Shown in pieces: positions 22,901 through 34,995 of a stretch of DNA of 64,000 bases. The notes under the pieces are model-generated. The model searched no databases, was not told the DNA's origin, and saw nothing but the letters and a program-made list of their open reading frames with translations. A program made the translations under genes and the position numbers. Each line of letters begins with the position of its first letter. Within the stretch, counting starts at the first letter, position 1. Origin of the DNA: Udeniomyces pyricola (lineage: Eukaryota; Basidiomycota; Tremellomycetes; Cystofilobasidiales; Mrakiaceae); NCBI GenBank assembly GCA_039545295.1, contig BCIK01000018.1:1-64000 (forward strand), given 5' to 3'.

Positions 22901-24099
22901 CAGTAAGCTCTCCCGTCTGTAGGCCGACCGCAGCATCGAGAGAAGGGATTAAAAAGAGAGGTCAGATGCAACCAGGGAAGGGGAGGTGGACCCACTCATC
23001 GAGCTGGCCGTCGTATCCAGCATCTGAAACGGACTGGTGATGACTTGGAGGATGGGCGTCTTGAATGTGGCAATCGGTCGGACGCAAGGGGTGAAGATGT
23101 CACCTCTATAAACTGTCCGGTTGCGACCCGAATGTGCGGGAACGACGATGGGCGAGACATCTTGAAAACAGTGTTTAGGAAACATTCGCTAGTGATTTAG
23201 CCAGGGTTTGTGTATGCATGATCCCTGAAATAAAATGGGTCAAGAAGCCACGACGCCAAGAGGACTCACTGAGCTCATGCCCTAACTCTCCCATGGGAAA
23301 TGCAAGGAGACCAACTTTGGTATTACGACCGTTGGATTGAGCCCAGGTGCTACTCAGGCAATTGCCGACGTAAGGGTCCCAAGCATGGACTTGCTCGTCT
23401 GTTCGTGCCTCGTTGAGAACGTCATAGACAAGATCGAAGGGGACATGCATCAAGGCCGGATGAGAGTCGAGATATCGTTTCTGTAGATTCGATCGCGATG
23501 CAGCGAGGATAAGAGTGAGTGATAAGGCCTTGTCACTGTATGTTCCTTGTGCTGTAGTCTGATGCGACGTCCAACAAGGGGTCAGATGAAGGACATACAG
23601 AGACCTCGGCGAGCTCGACAAGTGGCACATCGGTAGGGATCCGATGCGGGGCCGGACGCGTCGGAGGAAATGCAAGGGTCGGTCTTAAGATTTGCTGCAG
23701 CTTCGAGTCTTTGCATTACGTTGTGCATGGAGAGATGAGTCAGATCATGTAGTCAAGTCACGAGTCAGGTCCGTCATGTTATTGAGCCTACGCGAAATTT
23801 GGACGTCGTTCGTCAGCCAACTTGGACGTATTGGCTTGACAGGTGGGCTCACCAGAGTGCTGGTCACTAAGTGACTTGAACCTGAGGGTGCTTCTCCTAG
23901 AACCCTCGCCTTTGACTTCCAGCCTGACGCCTCCTATGACTGAGCCACCTGCGGGACCGAGCCTGGAGCTGGAAGATTGAGTATGCCGAGCCTCGGACTG
24001 GACCTGATTGATTTGGTTATGATTGTTCCTGAGGCGATGCTGAGGACCCGTCGAGGGAGGGAAGAGGGCGAGAGGGGGAGCATGAGCTGAAGCCTGCAT
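19966..24099 (-). CDS. Rrn6/TAF1C-like RNA polymerase I core factor subunit
   Basis: Exons 23853..24099, 23270..23683, 22973..23160, 22627..22916, 22148..22530, 21533..22051 and 19966..21443 (minus strand) close in phase to 1,172 residues. Rrn6/TAF1C binds the rDNA core promoter with Rrn7 and Rrn11 and recruits Pol I. Support: beta-propeller-like segments (DVWEWDTKQEKL, LHLFDLRVDRSLSSLLYD, GFASTEAISWVDIR), a helical middle region (EWTPEMKRM-like, YLRNMEAPLDRMVL), a long Ser/Pro/Gln-rich tail with repeated SQSQRxPVLQ units, and a basic C-terminal GPKKRIGGF, as in fungal Rrn6. Three introns end in AAG instead of CAG/TAG; each was forced by frame. A 27-nt G run with Ns lies just upstream. No single residue motif proves the family, so the call is by architecture and tail. 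Confidence 0.6.
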
Positions 24100-24969
24100 G
24101 CATCTATCCAGGACGAAGGAGGTCGATGCTTTCGGAGGATGATGAGAGGAAGGGGGNNGGGGGGGGGGGGGGGGGGGGAAGGAGGAGGAGGGAGAGAGAG
24201 AGTGACACGAAGAGAAATCGAATGTGGTTTGGTAATGAATGAGCCTTAGGCCTCAGGGTCAAGTCAAGCTGTTGGAACAAGAAAGTGTTGAATATTGAAT
24301 TGAAAAATCATTATGTCACACATCGTGTGACCTTGCGCTTTGATACATTGTATTCATCATGAGGCGTTCATGTAACCACTCCAGTGTTTCGAAAAATATT
24401 CTTCCATTGATAACGACAACCAGCGTAAATGAATCAAAGATAGACGAGCAACAGAAGAAGGCGAAAGGAAGCTAGTCTATCGAAGGATTATACAGAAATC
24501 GAGTCTATATCATGCGAGGATGATGAGATGGAGAGAACGGAGTGTAGAGCGCACGGGCCGACGTCATGCGGGGCGACAAGAGAAGCGAGGTGAAGGAATG
24601 GTAGGATGGTGTGGTGGTTTGCGAGATGGGTTCGGGTTCGCAGTTGTCGAGAAGCTCAAGCTCAAGCTCAACCAGGGTCACGCAAAGCTGAGCGGGGAGA
24701 GGGCATTCGTTCCCCCGCGTGATGACATATATCTCCCGCTGATCGAGAAAGTAAGTGTGTTGGACGATCGTCTGTATTGTCTGTTCAGCCAGATCCAGAT
24801 CACACAGGGAACGAAATCAACGACGTCCTGCGCGCGCGCCAGTAGGCAGCTTGCAATTTACTCCAGTCGGTATGACGGGCGGGTCCTGTGACTGCGACAA
24901 CTTATGTAACATACCTTTTAACCTGCATTCTTCATCATCCTCATCCATCGGCACCAGCTACTTATCACG
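24100..24969. promoter_or_regulatory. Divergent intergenic region (Rrn6-like / ERI1-like)
   Basis: About 870 bp between two divergent start codons; contains both promoters. Includes a G tract at 24152-24178 with two Ns. No convincing TATA box or gene. Confidence 0.45.
24152..24178. repeat. Poly-G tract with two Ns
   Basis: G run interrupted only by undetermined bases at 24157-24158, about 55 bp upstream of the Rrn6-like start codon. Confidence 0.85.
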
Positions 24970-27524
24970 ATGGCCGAATCCCCTGTGGCTTCGTCCTCGT
25001 CTTCACCTTCGCCCTCACCTTCGACTCCCCCAATCAAGAAGCCCTCCTCGCACGATACCGTCCAAGACCTCAAAGGTTCTTTCCCCCACTCCTTCGCGCT
25101 CGCTCACATTGCATCGAACAACCTCACTCGGCTCACCATCTTTCGTGTCCATCGTCTGCTCTCGTTCCTTTAGCATCGCTCTCTGCCCTTGGCATGAAGC
25201 CTCAAGGGAAAAAGGAAACCCTTCTCAAAATGCTCAAACGCGCCTGGGCCAGCTTCTCAGGCGGAACCACGCCCGACGCGGATGACGACGACGACAACCC
25301 TGCACAACAACTAGACTGCCAGCGGGAACGTAAGACGTTCGAAGAGAGTGCCCGTGGAGTATGTCTCTCGTCCAACCTCAACCGCAGTTGAAATTTGCGA
25401 GTCATGCTAACCTCGTCGATGTCAATATTTTGTCACACCTCATATGCAGAGGTACAAGGCTTTCCTCGTGCTGGTACGATCCGGCGCGTGAATGTCCGAG
25501 TGGGTTACCTACCGGGCGTGTCTGTGACTGACAGCTTCTTTATTCCTCCCACGCGAACAGGACATTGAAGGAACTTGTGAATCTGGGAAGAACTTTTCAT
25601 TCCCAAACGAGATCATTGTGAGGATCTTTCCTTGCCGTCCTGCCTTGCATGCGGCATTGCATTCAGGACAAACCTGACCGATTCATCGACACTATCACCT
25701 CCTGCTTCTCCGAGCGCTCTGCAGGAGTTTCCCGTCGTCCTTGTCAAATGGCGTCCAACCACAGACGATGCAGAATGTGAAGAAGGAGGAGACAGGATGG
25801 AGCTTTACGTGGCAGATTATTTCCAGAGTTACGTCAAGCCGATCTGGCGTCCAAAGCTTTCGACATTTTGCACAAGCCTGACAGGCATATCTCAAGTGAG
25901 TCGCGCTCCGTCTTGGTGAATACTAGTGTGTGTGTGTGTTTTTTTTGCTCGCTCAGATCTGACGTCCTTGGTGATACTTTGGGTCGACTCAGGACACGGT
26001 CGATGCGGCTCCGACGTTTGAAGAAGTCGTGCCCATGTTCGAAGCTTGGCTTGAAACACATGGCCTCCTTGTCGATGAAGCAGCCTCGGAAGAACGCCCC
26101 TTTCTCTGGGTAACCGATGGGGTGAGTCATTTACCTTTTTTTTTCGCGAGGGAATCGATCAAGCCCTGAAAATCCCGTTTGTACTGGCAGGCATAGTACT
26201 TGATCTGAACGCCATCTTTTGGATTGATTGTCGTGCTAGCCGTTCGACTTGCGGGATTTTGTCGCAAAACAATGCTACATCGGCCGGATGCCGCACCCAC
26301 CTATACTCGCGGGGGAATGCTTGGATCTCAAAGAAGCTGTCGCATCTATCTTTGCCGATGAATGGAGAGCCAGGGAGGATGCGAAAGAGCGTGATGGCGG
26401 CGAGAGCGAGCCCCTTACGCCCACTGAGGGCGGAGGAGGAGGGGAAACGAGTGTGGAGCAGGTTGTGGAATCAGCATCTCAGACGTTGGTCGCCGAGGGA
26501 ACACTCCCCGAGCTCGAAGTATCTGCAACACTTCCTCAAACTCCAACGTCACCGTCGCCACCATTGGCTCCCTCAGAGCCGGCCGATCCTCTTCTCGCAC
26601 CTGCGCTGCCTTCGCCGATACAGCCTATCCAGACATCAGCAGTCGCCACGTCAACCTCTCTCGATCTTTGCACGCCGACCGCTGCCGAAGAGACTCAGAA
26701 CGATCCCAAGACGACACCGTCCACTCCTCCTCGTCCTTCCTCACCTCCGACTACGCCCCTCACCTCCAACCGTGCACCTGCCTCCTCGATTCTCTCACCT
26801 CAACCCTCATCACCATCTCCCGTCCTTCCACCAACCTCCCCATTCAGAGCGCTCTCGCCAAATATTGATCCCTCGTTCCTTCCTCCCTCCCTGCTCACCC
26901 CCGAACCACCCCAGTCGGCCAAGAAGAAACGCAAAAAGAACAAACACAAACGCAAACCGCCCAATTGCTACTTCAACGTCACCGACATGCTGCGAAAGCT
27001 GGGACTCGGCGACTTTGAGGGGAGGGCCCATTCGTGCGTTTTTTTTTTTTTTTTTTTTTTTTTCACCTTTCCTTCTTTGAAGAGGTGACGAGGCGGAGAT
27101 GAGTGATCATCGTCCTTCAAACCAACGTCAACTGATCATGTTTTCTGGGGGTTTGGGATCAAACGTTTTATTGCCATTGTAGGGGTATCGATGATGCTCG
27201 CAATATCGCCCGGATCCTTATCGAGCTCGAACGACGCGGTCACCTCATCGAGCCCAACGTATGTTTTTTCTTTTTCTTCTTCTTCTTCTTCAATCATTTG
27301 TCCTCTTCCTAACATTGGCCAAGAAGATTTAACGACGCCAACTCCTGAGCGAGCGTGCTGACACACACCATGGTCCTGCATATTATGTCTTTCTCTTCCT
27401 TGTTGGGACGTTCTTGAAGCGCATCATCACGCCAGGCGAAAAGGTCTGGGATTGGGTTGGACCGGCGGTGAAGGAAGGCGGACTAAGAGAAGGCATCATC
27501 TGGGACAAGGCAGCCCAGCAGTAG
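24970..27524 (+). CDS. ERI1/3'hExo-type DEDDh exoribonuclease with SAP segment and large insertion
   Basis: Exons 24970..25075, 25174..25358, 25450..25473, 25561..25617, 25725..25895, 25993..26121, 26240..27033, 27183..27258 and 27420..27524 close in phase to 548 residues. ERI1-family 3'-5' exonucleases trim siRNA ends, histone mRNA and the 5.8S rRNA 3' end. A SAP-like helix pair SLSALGMKPQGKKETLLKML lies at 37-56. The catalytic set is complete: DIEGT (Asp106, Glu108), TDGPFDL (Asp223) and HSGIDDARN (His488, Asp493). Between the second and third exonuclease motifs sits an insertion of about 190 residues, Pro/Ser/Thr-rich and disordered, ending in a basic KKKRKKNKHKRK. The last intron ends in GAAG. 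Family is firm; a role in RNAi versus rRNA trimming cannot be told from sequence. Confidence 0.9.
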
Positions 27525-28216
27525 AGGTGATTAATTATACGTACTCTTTTAAACGAAAGGGATTCCAGGACATAGTTGGATGACTGTTCAAAATTCAAGT
27601 GGCGAATCATCGACCGTACAGCAAAAAAAAACAAAAAACAATTTAACATGAAAGCTTTCATATCCAGCGATCGAGATGGCCGTCAACTAAAGAACAAACC
27701 AAGAGTGAAGGGGAGTCTTCAAAGTATAAAAGTATAGAAAAGGAAGAAATAAGTAAAAAGAAAGAGAGTAGTATCGAAGATGAACCTGCCAAAAATACTT
27801 GGCTAGTAGCAAGATGGAGAGACAGCAGGAGAGGTACGGATCAGAGGTGAGATATGAAAAAGGCTACAGTAGAAGGATAAAGAGAAAGTAGAGGGGTTAA
27901 GGGTGAAAAGACGGCACGTGCGCCCGACGTGGGCGGATTGAGAAAGGGTTGGGTACGGGTAGAGGCAAGGATCATAAGGAATTAAAAAAGGTACACGAGA
28001 AAGAAGAGATGGCATGGAGCTTTAGAAACAAGAGGGAAAGGATTGTAGAGGCGCACGCATAGCCCAAGAAAGGATAGGGTGGAAAAGACAATCTTAAAGG
28101 TGAAACTCGAATGGAAGGCCAGAGAAGGATCACGCAGAGACGAGGAGCCCAGGATGCCTAGATGCCCGTGGCACCTTAACTTGGGCGGGTTGTGCTGGCT
28201 GAGCAGATCCTGTAGA
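27525..28216. other. Convergent 3' region
   Basis: Between the ERI1-like stop and the PH-protein stop. Purine-rich on the plus strand (27680-28050), presumably the 3' UTR of the PH gene. No gene seen. Confidence 0.5.
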
Positions 28217-31200
28217 TCATACACTTGCACTAGCCCCCGTTCTCTGATCCTCGCCTAGCATCCTCTCCATATCATCGACTGCTCTCGATTGCCTCACGCC
28301 GGCGGTGTCTCCCCCAAGGATGCTCGGATCAATCGCAGCGGCCGCTCGAATGTTGGCCTCGGCGGTATCCTCGACGGAACCTGGGAGGACGTCACCTGAG
28401 GCGGCGGTTGTAGCAGCGGGAGCGGGACGACGACGACGACGACGCGGAAGGGTGATGATCTTGGGCATCTGACGGGCGTCGAGGTCCATGGATACGTTGG
28501 TGCCGGCCTAATAAAGAACGCATATGAAATGTAGAAGAAAGGAACGCAACACAACCAATAATGAGGATATCAGTCTTAGCCTCAAGATAAACGAATTATA
28601 GCAACAGTGTGGCGGGCCTCAAGATAACGAAAGGCAAAATGAGTCTCAGCATAGAAACGCACCTGGAACGCTTCGATCCAATCTACAACATCCTTAGGAC
28701 TATCCGCCTGCAGCAAGAACTGCTCCCCCATCAATCTAACCCGCACAACGTTCTTCTTCTTGAGATAATCGGCGGCAAGGCCCGATTCGGCTCCTTGCAG
28801 GGTGTAAGCCTTGATAAGCGCGTTGGGTCCATGGAAAGGCAGTTTGGGCCCACCATTACCACTCGAAAGAGAGGACGTGGTACCGGAAGCGGGAATGGCA
28901 AGAACGTTGGAGGACGCGGAAGGGTTAAAGAGGGCCTTCTCGGGTTGGTTGACGAGCAGGGAGTTGGAAGGGGGAGCCGAGTGAGTACCGCCACTGCCGG
29001 TTGAACCAAGAGACGAGGTCGAAGACCCAAACGAGTTGGTGGAAGGATTGAGCGAGCTCGGGCCGTTGTTCGAGGTTAAGTCACCACCTGTGGAAGAGGA
29101 GACAGAGGTGGCCCGGGAGTTTCTCGACGTGGCGGTCACGGCGGCGGCGCCTGTGGATGTTCGATCGATGCTGATACTTCCTCGTCGACCGGTTGCGCTA
29201 GAAGATCCAAGCGAGCTCAGATCAATGCTACCTCTGCGACCTCCTGCACTCGCACTCGCCACAACAGCCGCAAGGCTACCTCTCCTCCCGTTCGTTCCCG
29301 ACATAGAGTTGTCATCGCTCGTTCGTCTTCCTGCACCATTTGAGGCAGCGTTATTCGACGAGGAAGTGGTCTGTGGGGATGGTCGATGGTCTGAGACCGA
29401 GGGGACACCAGGGAAGTGGACGTGAGCGGCAAGCTTGTCGACCTCCGAAAGGCTCTCGCCTGCAAATTCGACTCCCGAGGCGGTTCGGATGGGGGCTTTT
29501 CGGATATCTTGCTTGTAAATCTTAAGACTCGTTCCGTGTAGGACTAAGATGATATGAGAAGATCACAGACGTGAAGGCGGGAGACAGAAGAAAGAAAAGC
29601 AGAATTTTGCCAGCATGGTCAGCTTTGGTCTTCACAGCCGTCTTTCTTGACCAGTGTACAAAGATGACAAACGCACCAAAGTACTGTCGTTTCCACGCGC
29701 GATCCTTGGCTTGAACACCCGGACTGCTAAACTCCATCTTTCGAGGCAGGTAGCCTTCGATGTGCACGCTACAGTGGTAGGCCGGAAGACCTTCACGTCC
29801 CTCCTCGTCTCGCGGTCTGGGAATACCACTGTTCAGGGCCGGAAGCGAGTAGTCAGGCGGAGCGATGTGGGTATCCGTCATGGAGCGACGTCGGCGGAGG
29901 TTGCTGGTCGGCGTTTGTGTAGGCAAGGGACGCTTAGATGAAGGAGATCGAGCTGTCGAGAGAGGGGAGGGCGTCGATGGGAAGGGGAACGGCTTAGGCG
30001 TGAGCGAGTGGATCGAGGGAGAGAACAGAGGAGGAGGGCTACGAGGACCGCCTTCAATGGTATTGTTCGACCCGACCGCCGAGAGGTTGCTACCAGGCCC
30101 GGCAACAAAAGGGCTCATCTCATTTTGGACGACGCTAGGCTTGGGCAGATTCTCGAGTCGCAAACCCCCACCAGCCGCTCGGTTCGGTCGATCCCTTGTG
30201 TTGGATCGCTCCTGCTCTCGTTCAGCATCCATACGACGATCCGCTGCCGAGCTGAGATTGACAAGCGATCGGGAGGCTTGATGGTAGAATGATGGTCGGA
30301 AGGACTCCTGTGTGCGTAGGCCCATCAAAGCGGCGTTGGGCGTGGGCGGTTCGACGAGGACGAACGAGTCTTCTGCGGGGTGGTGCTCCGGCGTGGTCGC
30401 GGCACGAGAATGGGACGACGATGCCGGTGTCAACGGCTGAGACTTCACAGGCAATTGAGGACGTGACATCTCGGGTGAAGACGCAGGAGAATGGGCTTCA
30501 ACCTCGCTGTCGTCCTCACCTTCCGTCTCGGTCGTCGTCTCGAGGCCTCGGTCCGTGTCAAGAGAAACCCGACCAACGTCGCTATTCTCTGACGGCTCAC
30601 CCATCGTGGCCGTGAACGGTGTGAGGGACATGGTAGCTCCTGATCGACCCTTGCCTTTGATGTCCACTGCCGTAGGCGTCTTGGTTCCCTCTGTTGAGAC
30701 AGTGCTCTCGGGAATGTCAAAGTATCCATTGCCCAGCGCCGTATCGGTTTGGTTCTTCGGCGTGCGACCCTTTTCCATGCGAGGCGTCTTGAAATTGAAC
30801 GCAACAGGCGACGAGGAGCGAGCTCCAGGGGTCGCTCCAGGCGTCGGCATCGAGAACGTCGCCCAGCTGCCGACCGGGTTCTGCTTGCCGCTCGAATCGG
30901 CTGAGGGAGTGGGCAGCGACCATGCGGCTGAGGTGAAACGGTCAACGGAGGCGGTCGAGGGGTGGGATGGACCGACGGCCGAGGGCGAGGTAGAAAACGA
31001 GGAAGACTTGGGCGAGGGGGAGCCGTGACCGAGCGAAAGATGAGGGGGAGCAACGTGTCGGCGGTCAGCAAGCGAGGTGGTCTGTTCTGGGGGCGTGGTA
31101 GGAGACGAGGTCTGCAGATGGCTGGCAAAGGCTGAATGGTCTTCCTCGATGACACTATCAATGCTAGTCGAGCTCTGGCTCGCCGTACGAGCGGATCCGT

Positions 31201-33160
31201 TGGCAGGGCCTTGACTCGAGAAGGCCTGACTCGTCGGAAGGAGGTGATGATGATGATGATGATGGCGCCCCTCCGAGTCCGTGTCGCTGTCGTCACTACC
31301 GTCGGAATCGTCGCCTGCGTCACCCCCATCGTCTTCTTCCTCGACGCGTCCATGAGTCAGGAAGACCTTGGGCATGTCCCTGACCGCCTTGCGAGGGTTT
31401 TCAGTGCGAACAGGAGAGGTGAGGCTGGGTGAGGGAAGCGTTGGGAGATTGGCGATGGGCATCGGCGTTGGAGTCGCTCGAGGAAGGGCCGACACAGACG
31501 ATTTACGGGCGGAAAGCATCGGACGATGGCCAGAGGATGAGCCTGCTGGAGTGAAGATAGGTGTGGACGCGTGCCGCGGAGTAGTAGCGATGGAAGATGA
31601 CGCGTTGTTGGAGGGAAAGTAGGAGGATGCAGGCGAAGCGAAAGAGTACGCAGCCAGATTGGGAGAAAGGATCGAGGGCACTTGCACTTGCAACCGCCGA
31701 GTCGTCGGGGAACTCGTGGAAGGGGTGAAATTGGAGGAGATGTCGGACAGATCAATGAGCGGTCGCTCGAGGGCTTGAGAACATGGTGCCGGAGCGGACT
31801 CCGCGACGACGGCCGGGTGAAGAGTCGAAGTTGATGTAGAAGTAGAGAAGACAGCGACAGGCTCGTCGGCGGCTTGAGATGGCTGGTGGATAGTGGCAGT
31901 CTCAGACTCGCCGTATCCCGAATCGACAAGCTTCTCGGGGGATGAGTTTGGCCGAGGCACTGAAGATGGGAAGGAGGTGGCTGAGTAGTCAGCACTGTCC
32001 GCATACACAGCTCCCCAAGCAAAATCGCCAAATGGCTGTCCTTTGATTGGTCCAACTTGCTCTCCCCCCAGCTATTAGGAGTAGTTGCAAGAGCTCAAGA
32101 CACATCGACCTGACTTACCTGGCCGAGATGACGAAGATGAGATGGGCGCCAACGATTGCTCCCCTTTCAGCTCTCCCATAGGTCCTTCGTCGGATTCGGA
32201 CCGAACAAGGTAGTCGCTCGACTGTGCAATCGGTGATTTCCACGTCAACGGGGTGGAAGGGGTGGTGCTTGAAGGAGCTGTCTCGCGACGCATTTGATTT
32301 TCATTGGGTTCGATGCTCGATCCAGATGCCGTCGAGGCCAGACGCGAAGATGCACCCGAAGAAGAGGCAGAAGAGGACGCGAAAGAAGACGCCGAGGCGG
32401 GGAAATGGCCAGTTGTTGACGACGAAGAGGAGGTACTCGACGCATTGGAGGCGTTGAACAACGACTTGAGCGGATTCTTGATAGAGCTGATGGAGTTCCG
32501 TTTGCTCTGCTGGACTGGTTCATTCGTCTGAACGAGGACCGCTCCTGGCTGGGTGTTGGACGCGGTATGGTCGACTGAGCTCGCTCGAGCGGTCGAGCCG
32601 GATTTGCGGTGAAAGATTTGGGTCATGTAGAGACGGTTACTACTGCTCTTGCGTCGGGGAGGGGTGACACGTTGGGGGTCAACTTGGTCGGAGGAAAGGC
32701 CACCGGTGTAAGGGGTGTAGGTGATGGTGGTCGAGTTGCTGGAGAACGTCGAGGCCAGGTTGAAGCGCAGAGGGGACACACAGAGACGAGAGCCAGTTCG
32801 GCGAGACAGGGATGCCGACCGGGGTGGGGTCGAGGGTTCAATGTCAAACGCGACGATTGAGGGGCGTTTTGCGTCGAGGGGTCGGCGTTCAAGGTCGGCA
32901 GATGGGATGTCACGATGAAGTGTGAACAAGGGAGAGAAAGTGGAAGAGGTAGAAGAGATGAGTGCCGTAGCAGGGGAAGGGGCAGGATTATGAGAGGCAA
33001 CGTCAGTGGGTGCGGTTTGGCGGGGTAAGCTGGGCGCCGAGGATATCGGCGACTCGGCCCAGGGAAGTGGAGCGCTTGTCGCTGCCGACGCAGCGAGCTC
33101 TTGCTGTGTGAGCTCGAGCGACCGACAGCTTCCAGCAGCCTTGTCACGAGTAGAGAGCAT
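28217..33160 (-). CDS. Large PH-domain protein with split PH domain
   Basis: Exons 32119..33160, 29677..32061, 28663..29543 and 28217..28507 (minus strand) close in phase to 1,532 residues. Almost all of the first 1,100 residues are low-complexity Ser/Thr/Pro with many SP/TP sites and a seven-His run, implying a phosphorylated disordered scaffold. The PH domain starts near residue 1112 (HIEGYLPRKMEF), crosses the exon 2/3 junction at WKRQYF|VLHGTSLKIYK (about 1142), is interrupted by about 150 Ser/Gly-rich residues, and resumes at ALIKAYTLQGAESGLAADY to the closing helix DSPKDVVDWIEAFQ. A basic RRRRRRP stretch follows. PH domains bind phosphoinositides or proteins, so membrane recruitment is likely; the exact role is unknown. 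The exon 2 acceptor GGGAG|AG is unusual but the only one in phase. Confidence 0.8.
31243..31263. repeat. (GAT)n microsatellite inside the PH-protein gene
   Basis: Encodes the poly-His run on the minus strand. Confidence 0.85.
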
Positions 33161-34995
33161 GTTGGGTCGCAAGGGATGGGCGAGGTGGATGAGATCAAAT
33201 ATGGGATGAGGAGGTGTGAGAGACACTCACGGACAACAAGGAAAGAAAAGACGAGGCTCTTTTTTTTTCACGCTATCTCACACGAAGAGGAAAGGCGGCG
33301 GGACTGGAGAAGGAAGGGAGGCTTGGATTCCAGAGAGGAGAAACGGATGACGAGGCTCGTGGCAGACCCGATCCGAATCAAGCAAGGGAGGACAAGAGAA
33401 GATGGATTAGGAGGAGGCGTCGGACCGTCGCGTGCTCGGATGATGGTGGATATCGGTACGAGGGCCAGGGCGTAATGTGGAGGATGACACTGGATGACAT
33501 ACAAAGGAGCCAGATGTGCGGGGGGAGGAGGGGAAGCCGAACGATCAGGAGGGGGACGACGACGTAAGAAACGCAAGCCCGATCACATTTCTCAGGTTCG
33601 GCGAGACGATAAACCCGGCGACCCAGCTAATACTCGAAACTTGAACCTATAATCCTTTTTTTTTTTTTTCTTCTTCCTCGGCTTTTAATATACATGGGAT
33701 CTTTGCTCTCTGCTTCCGCCAGAGTATATGGCACGAAGTTCCATCCACTCGCAGTGATCAATCTATAAATCCGTTCACTTCGGATTCGACGTTGAACTCG
33801 GCCCCCAATATATGCGTTTGAGCACAGGAAGATATAATGGAGCTTCCATATATAAATTCTTGCTTGCTGACCTAACAATATTCCAGCGCGCTTTTCCACA
33901 TCTATACTGCATCCGAGGAGTCCGTTGATATTCGATGACGTCCTTGTCGACGCGTGACGGCCGCGTTGTCTGCACGAATGATTACTGTTGATCTTCAATT
34001 ACATATATAACCCAGATGCGATACGTCAGCCAGTATCCATATCAGCCTCGGTGATTCTGATAGCAGACATGTACGTATGATTTTCATTAACTCACATGGC
34101 AGATCAGGATCAGTGAGTACATCGTGCAAAGTACACACGTACCGAGCCAGCTGCAAGCTGAATATCATGTCGGTTTCCTCGATCGAATCTCCTCCGCGCG
34201 GCCGGCTGCAGCTGGCTCCTCGCTCCTCGCTCCTCTGGTCCTTCTGCCGGCAACACGTCAGCATGCACGCACGTACGACGTACGACCGCGTACAACCAAG
34301 TACAACCTCCACTTATCTTTACTTTGCGAGGATTGAAGACGTACGATGACAATGCGGCACGCGGTACACCGATTGGCATATTTGATATCGGGAGTCGTGA
34401 TCGAAGCTCGACCAACGTTCAACATCTTGAAGCTTGAGATCTTGAAATCCCATGATCCCATCATCCTCCATCATGGTGACCAAACCAAGAGGAAACATCG
34501 AAGAATCGAAGGAAAAGAAAACGATCATGCATGTCGATCCGCCCCCGTCGCGCGCATCTTCTCGTCGGATCTCGGCACGAGTTGCTCCGATCAACGGATC
34601 AACGTGATGTGCGGTACTCGGCATCCAATATTCACTTTAGCGCTATAGCCACTATTAGTAATATGTGATCGGTAATACCCGGTTACGCTTGTCATCCAGC
34701 TGTCTGTTTCTTAAATCTTCCTTGTAACTCCGAGTCGCGGGCCATAATGCATAATGCATAACGTACGATGCATGACGACGCAACCGATTGCTTCATCATC
34801 CCTAGTGTTTAACTCCCATGTTCACGCTGGTTTGCTAGCGTGCGATGTCTTTGAATAGATTGAATAAATGGCATCTACATCTCAACATAAGATACGATAC
34901 GAACCCTTCCCGCAGGGGTCAGGCCAACTTTGAGCCACGTCTTGACCGCCACACGCGATCTGAGCAGGAGCTTACGCCAATGATACTGTATATAT
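33161..34995. other. Long intergenic region, AT-richer
   Basis: About 1.8 kb upstream of the PH-protein gene and downstream of NDC1. Contains short TA-rich and ATGCAT/CATGAT-rich segments (33690-34020, 34740-34870). No supported gene. A 5' UTR intron of the PH gene is possible, because GTGAGTGTC lies at about 33228-33220 on the minus strand. Confidence 0.45.

Noticed and set aside
23175..23675. Separate small gene of 166 residues upstream of the Rrn6-like gene
   Set aside because: It is exon 2 of the Rrn6-like gene; phases with exons on both sides close exactly.
26259..27080. 273-residue Arg/Ser/His-rich plus-strand frame
   Set aside because: Shadow of the ERI1 insertion exon; it lacks the DEDDh residues present in the correct frame.
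30445..31353. 302-residue Arg/Pro-rich frame on the minus strand
   Set aside because: It is a shadow of the long PH-protein exon in the neighbouring frame of the same strand.
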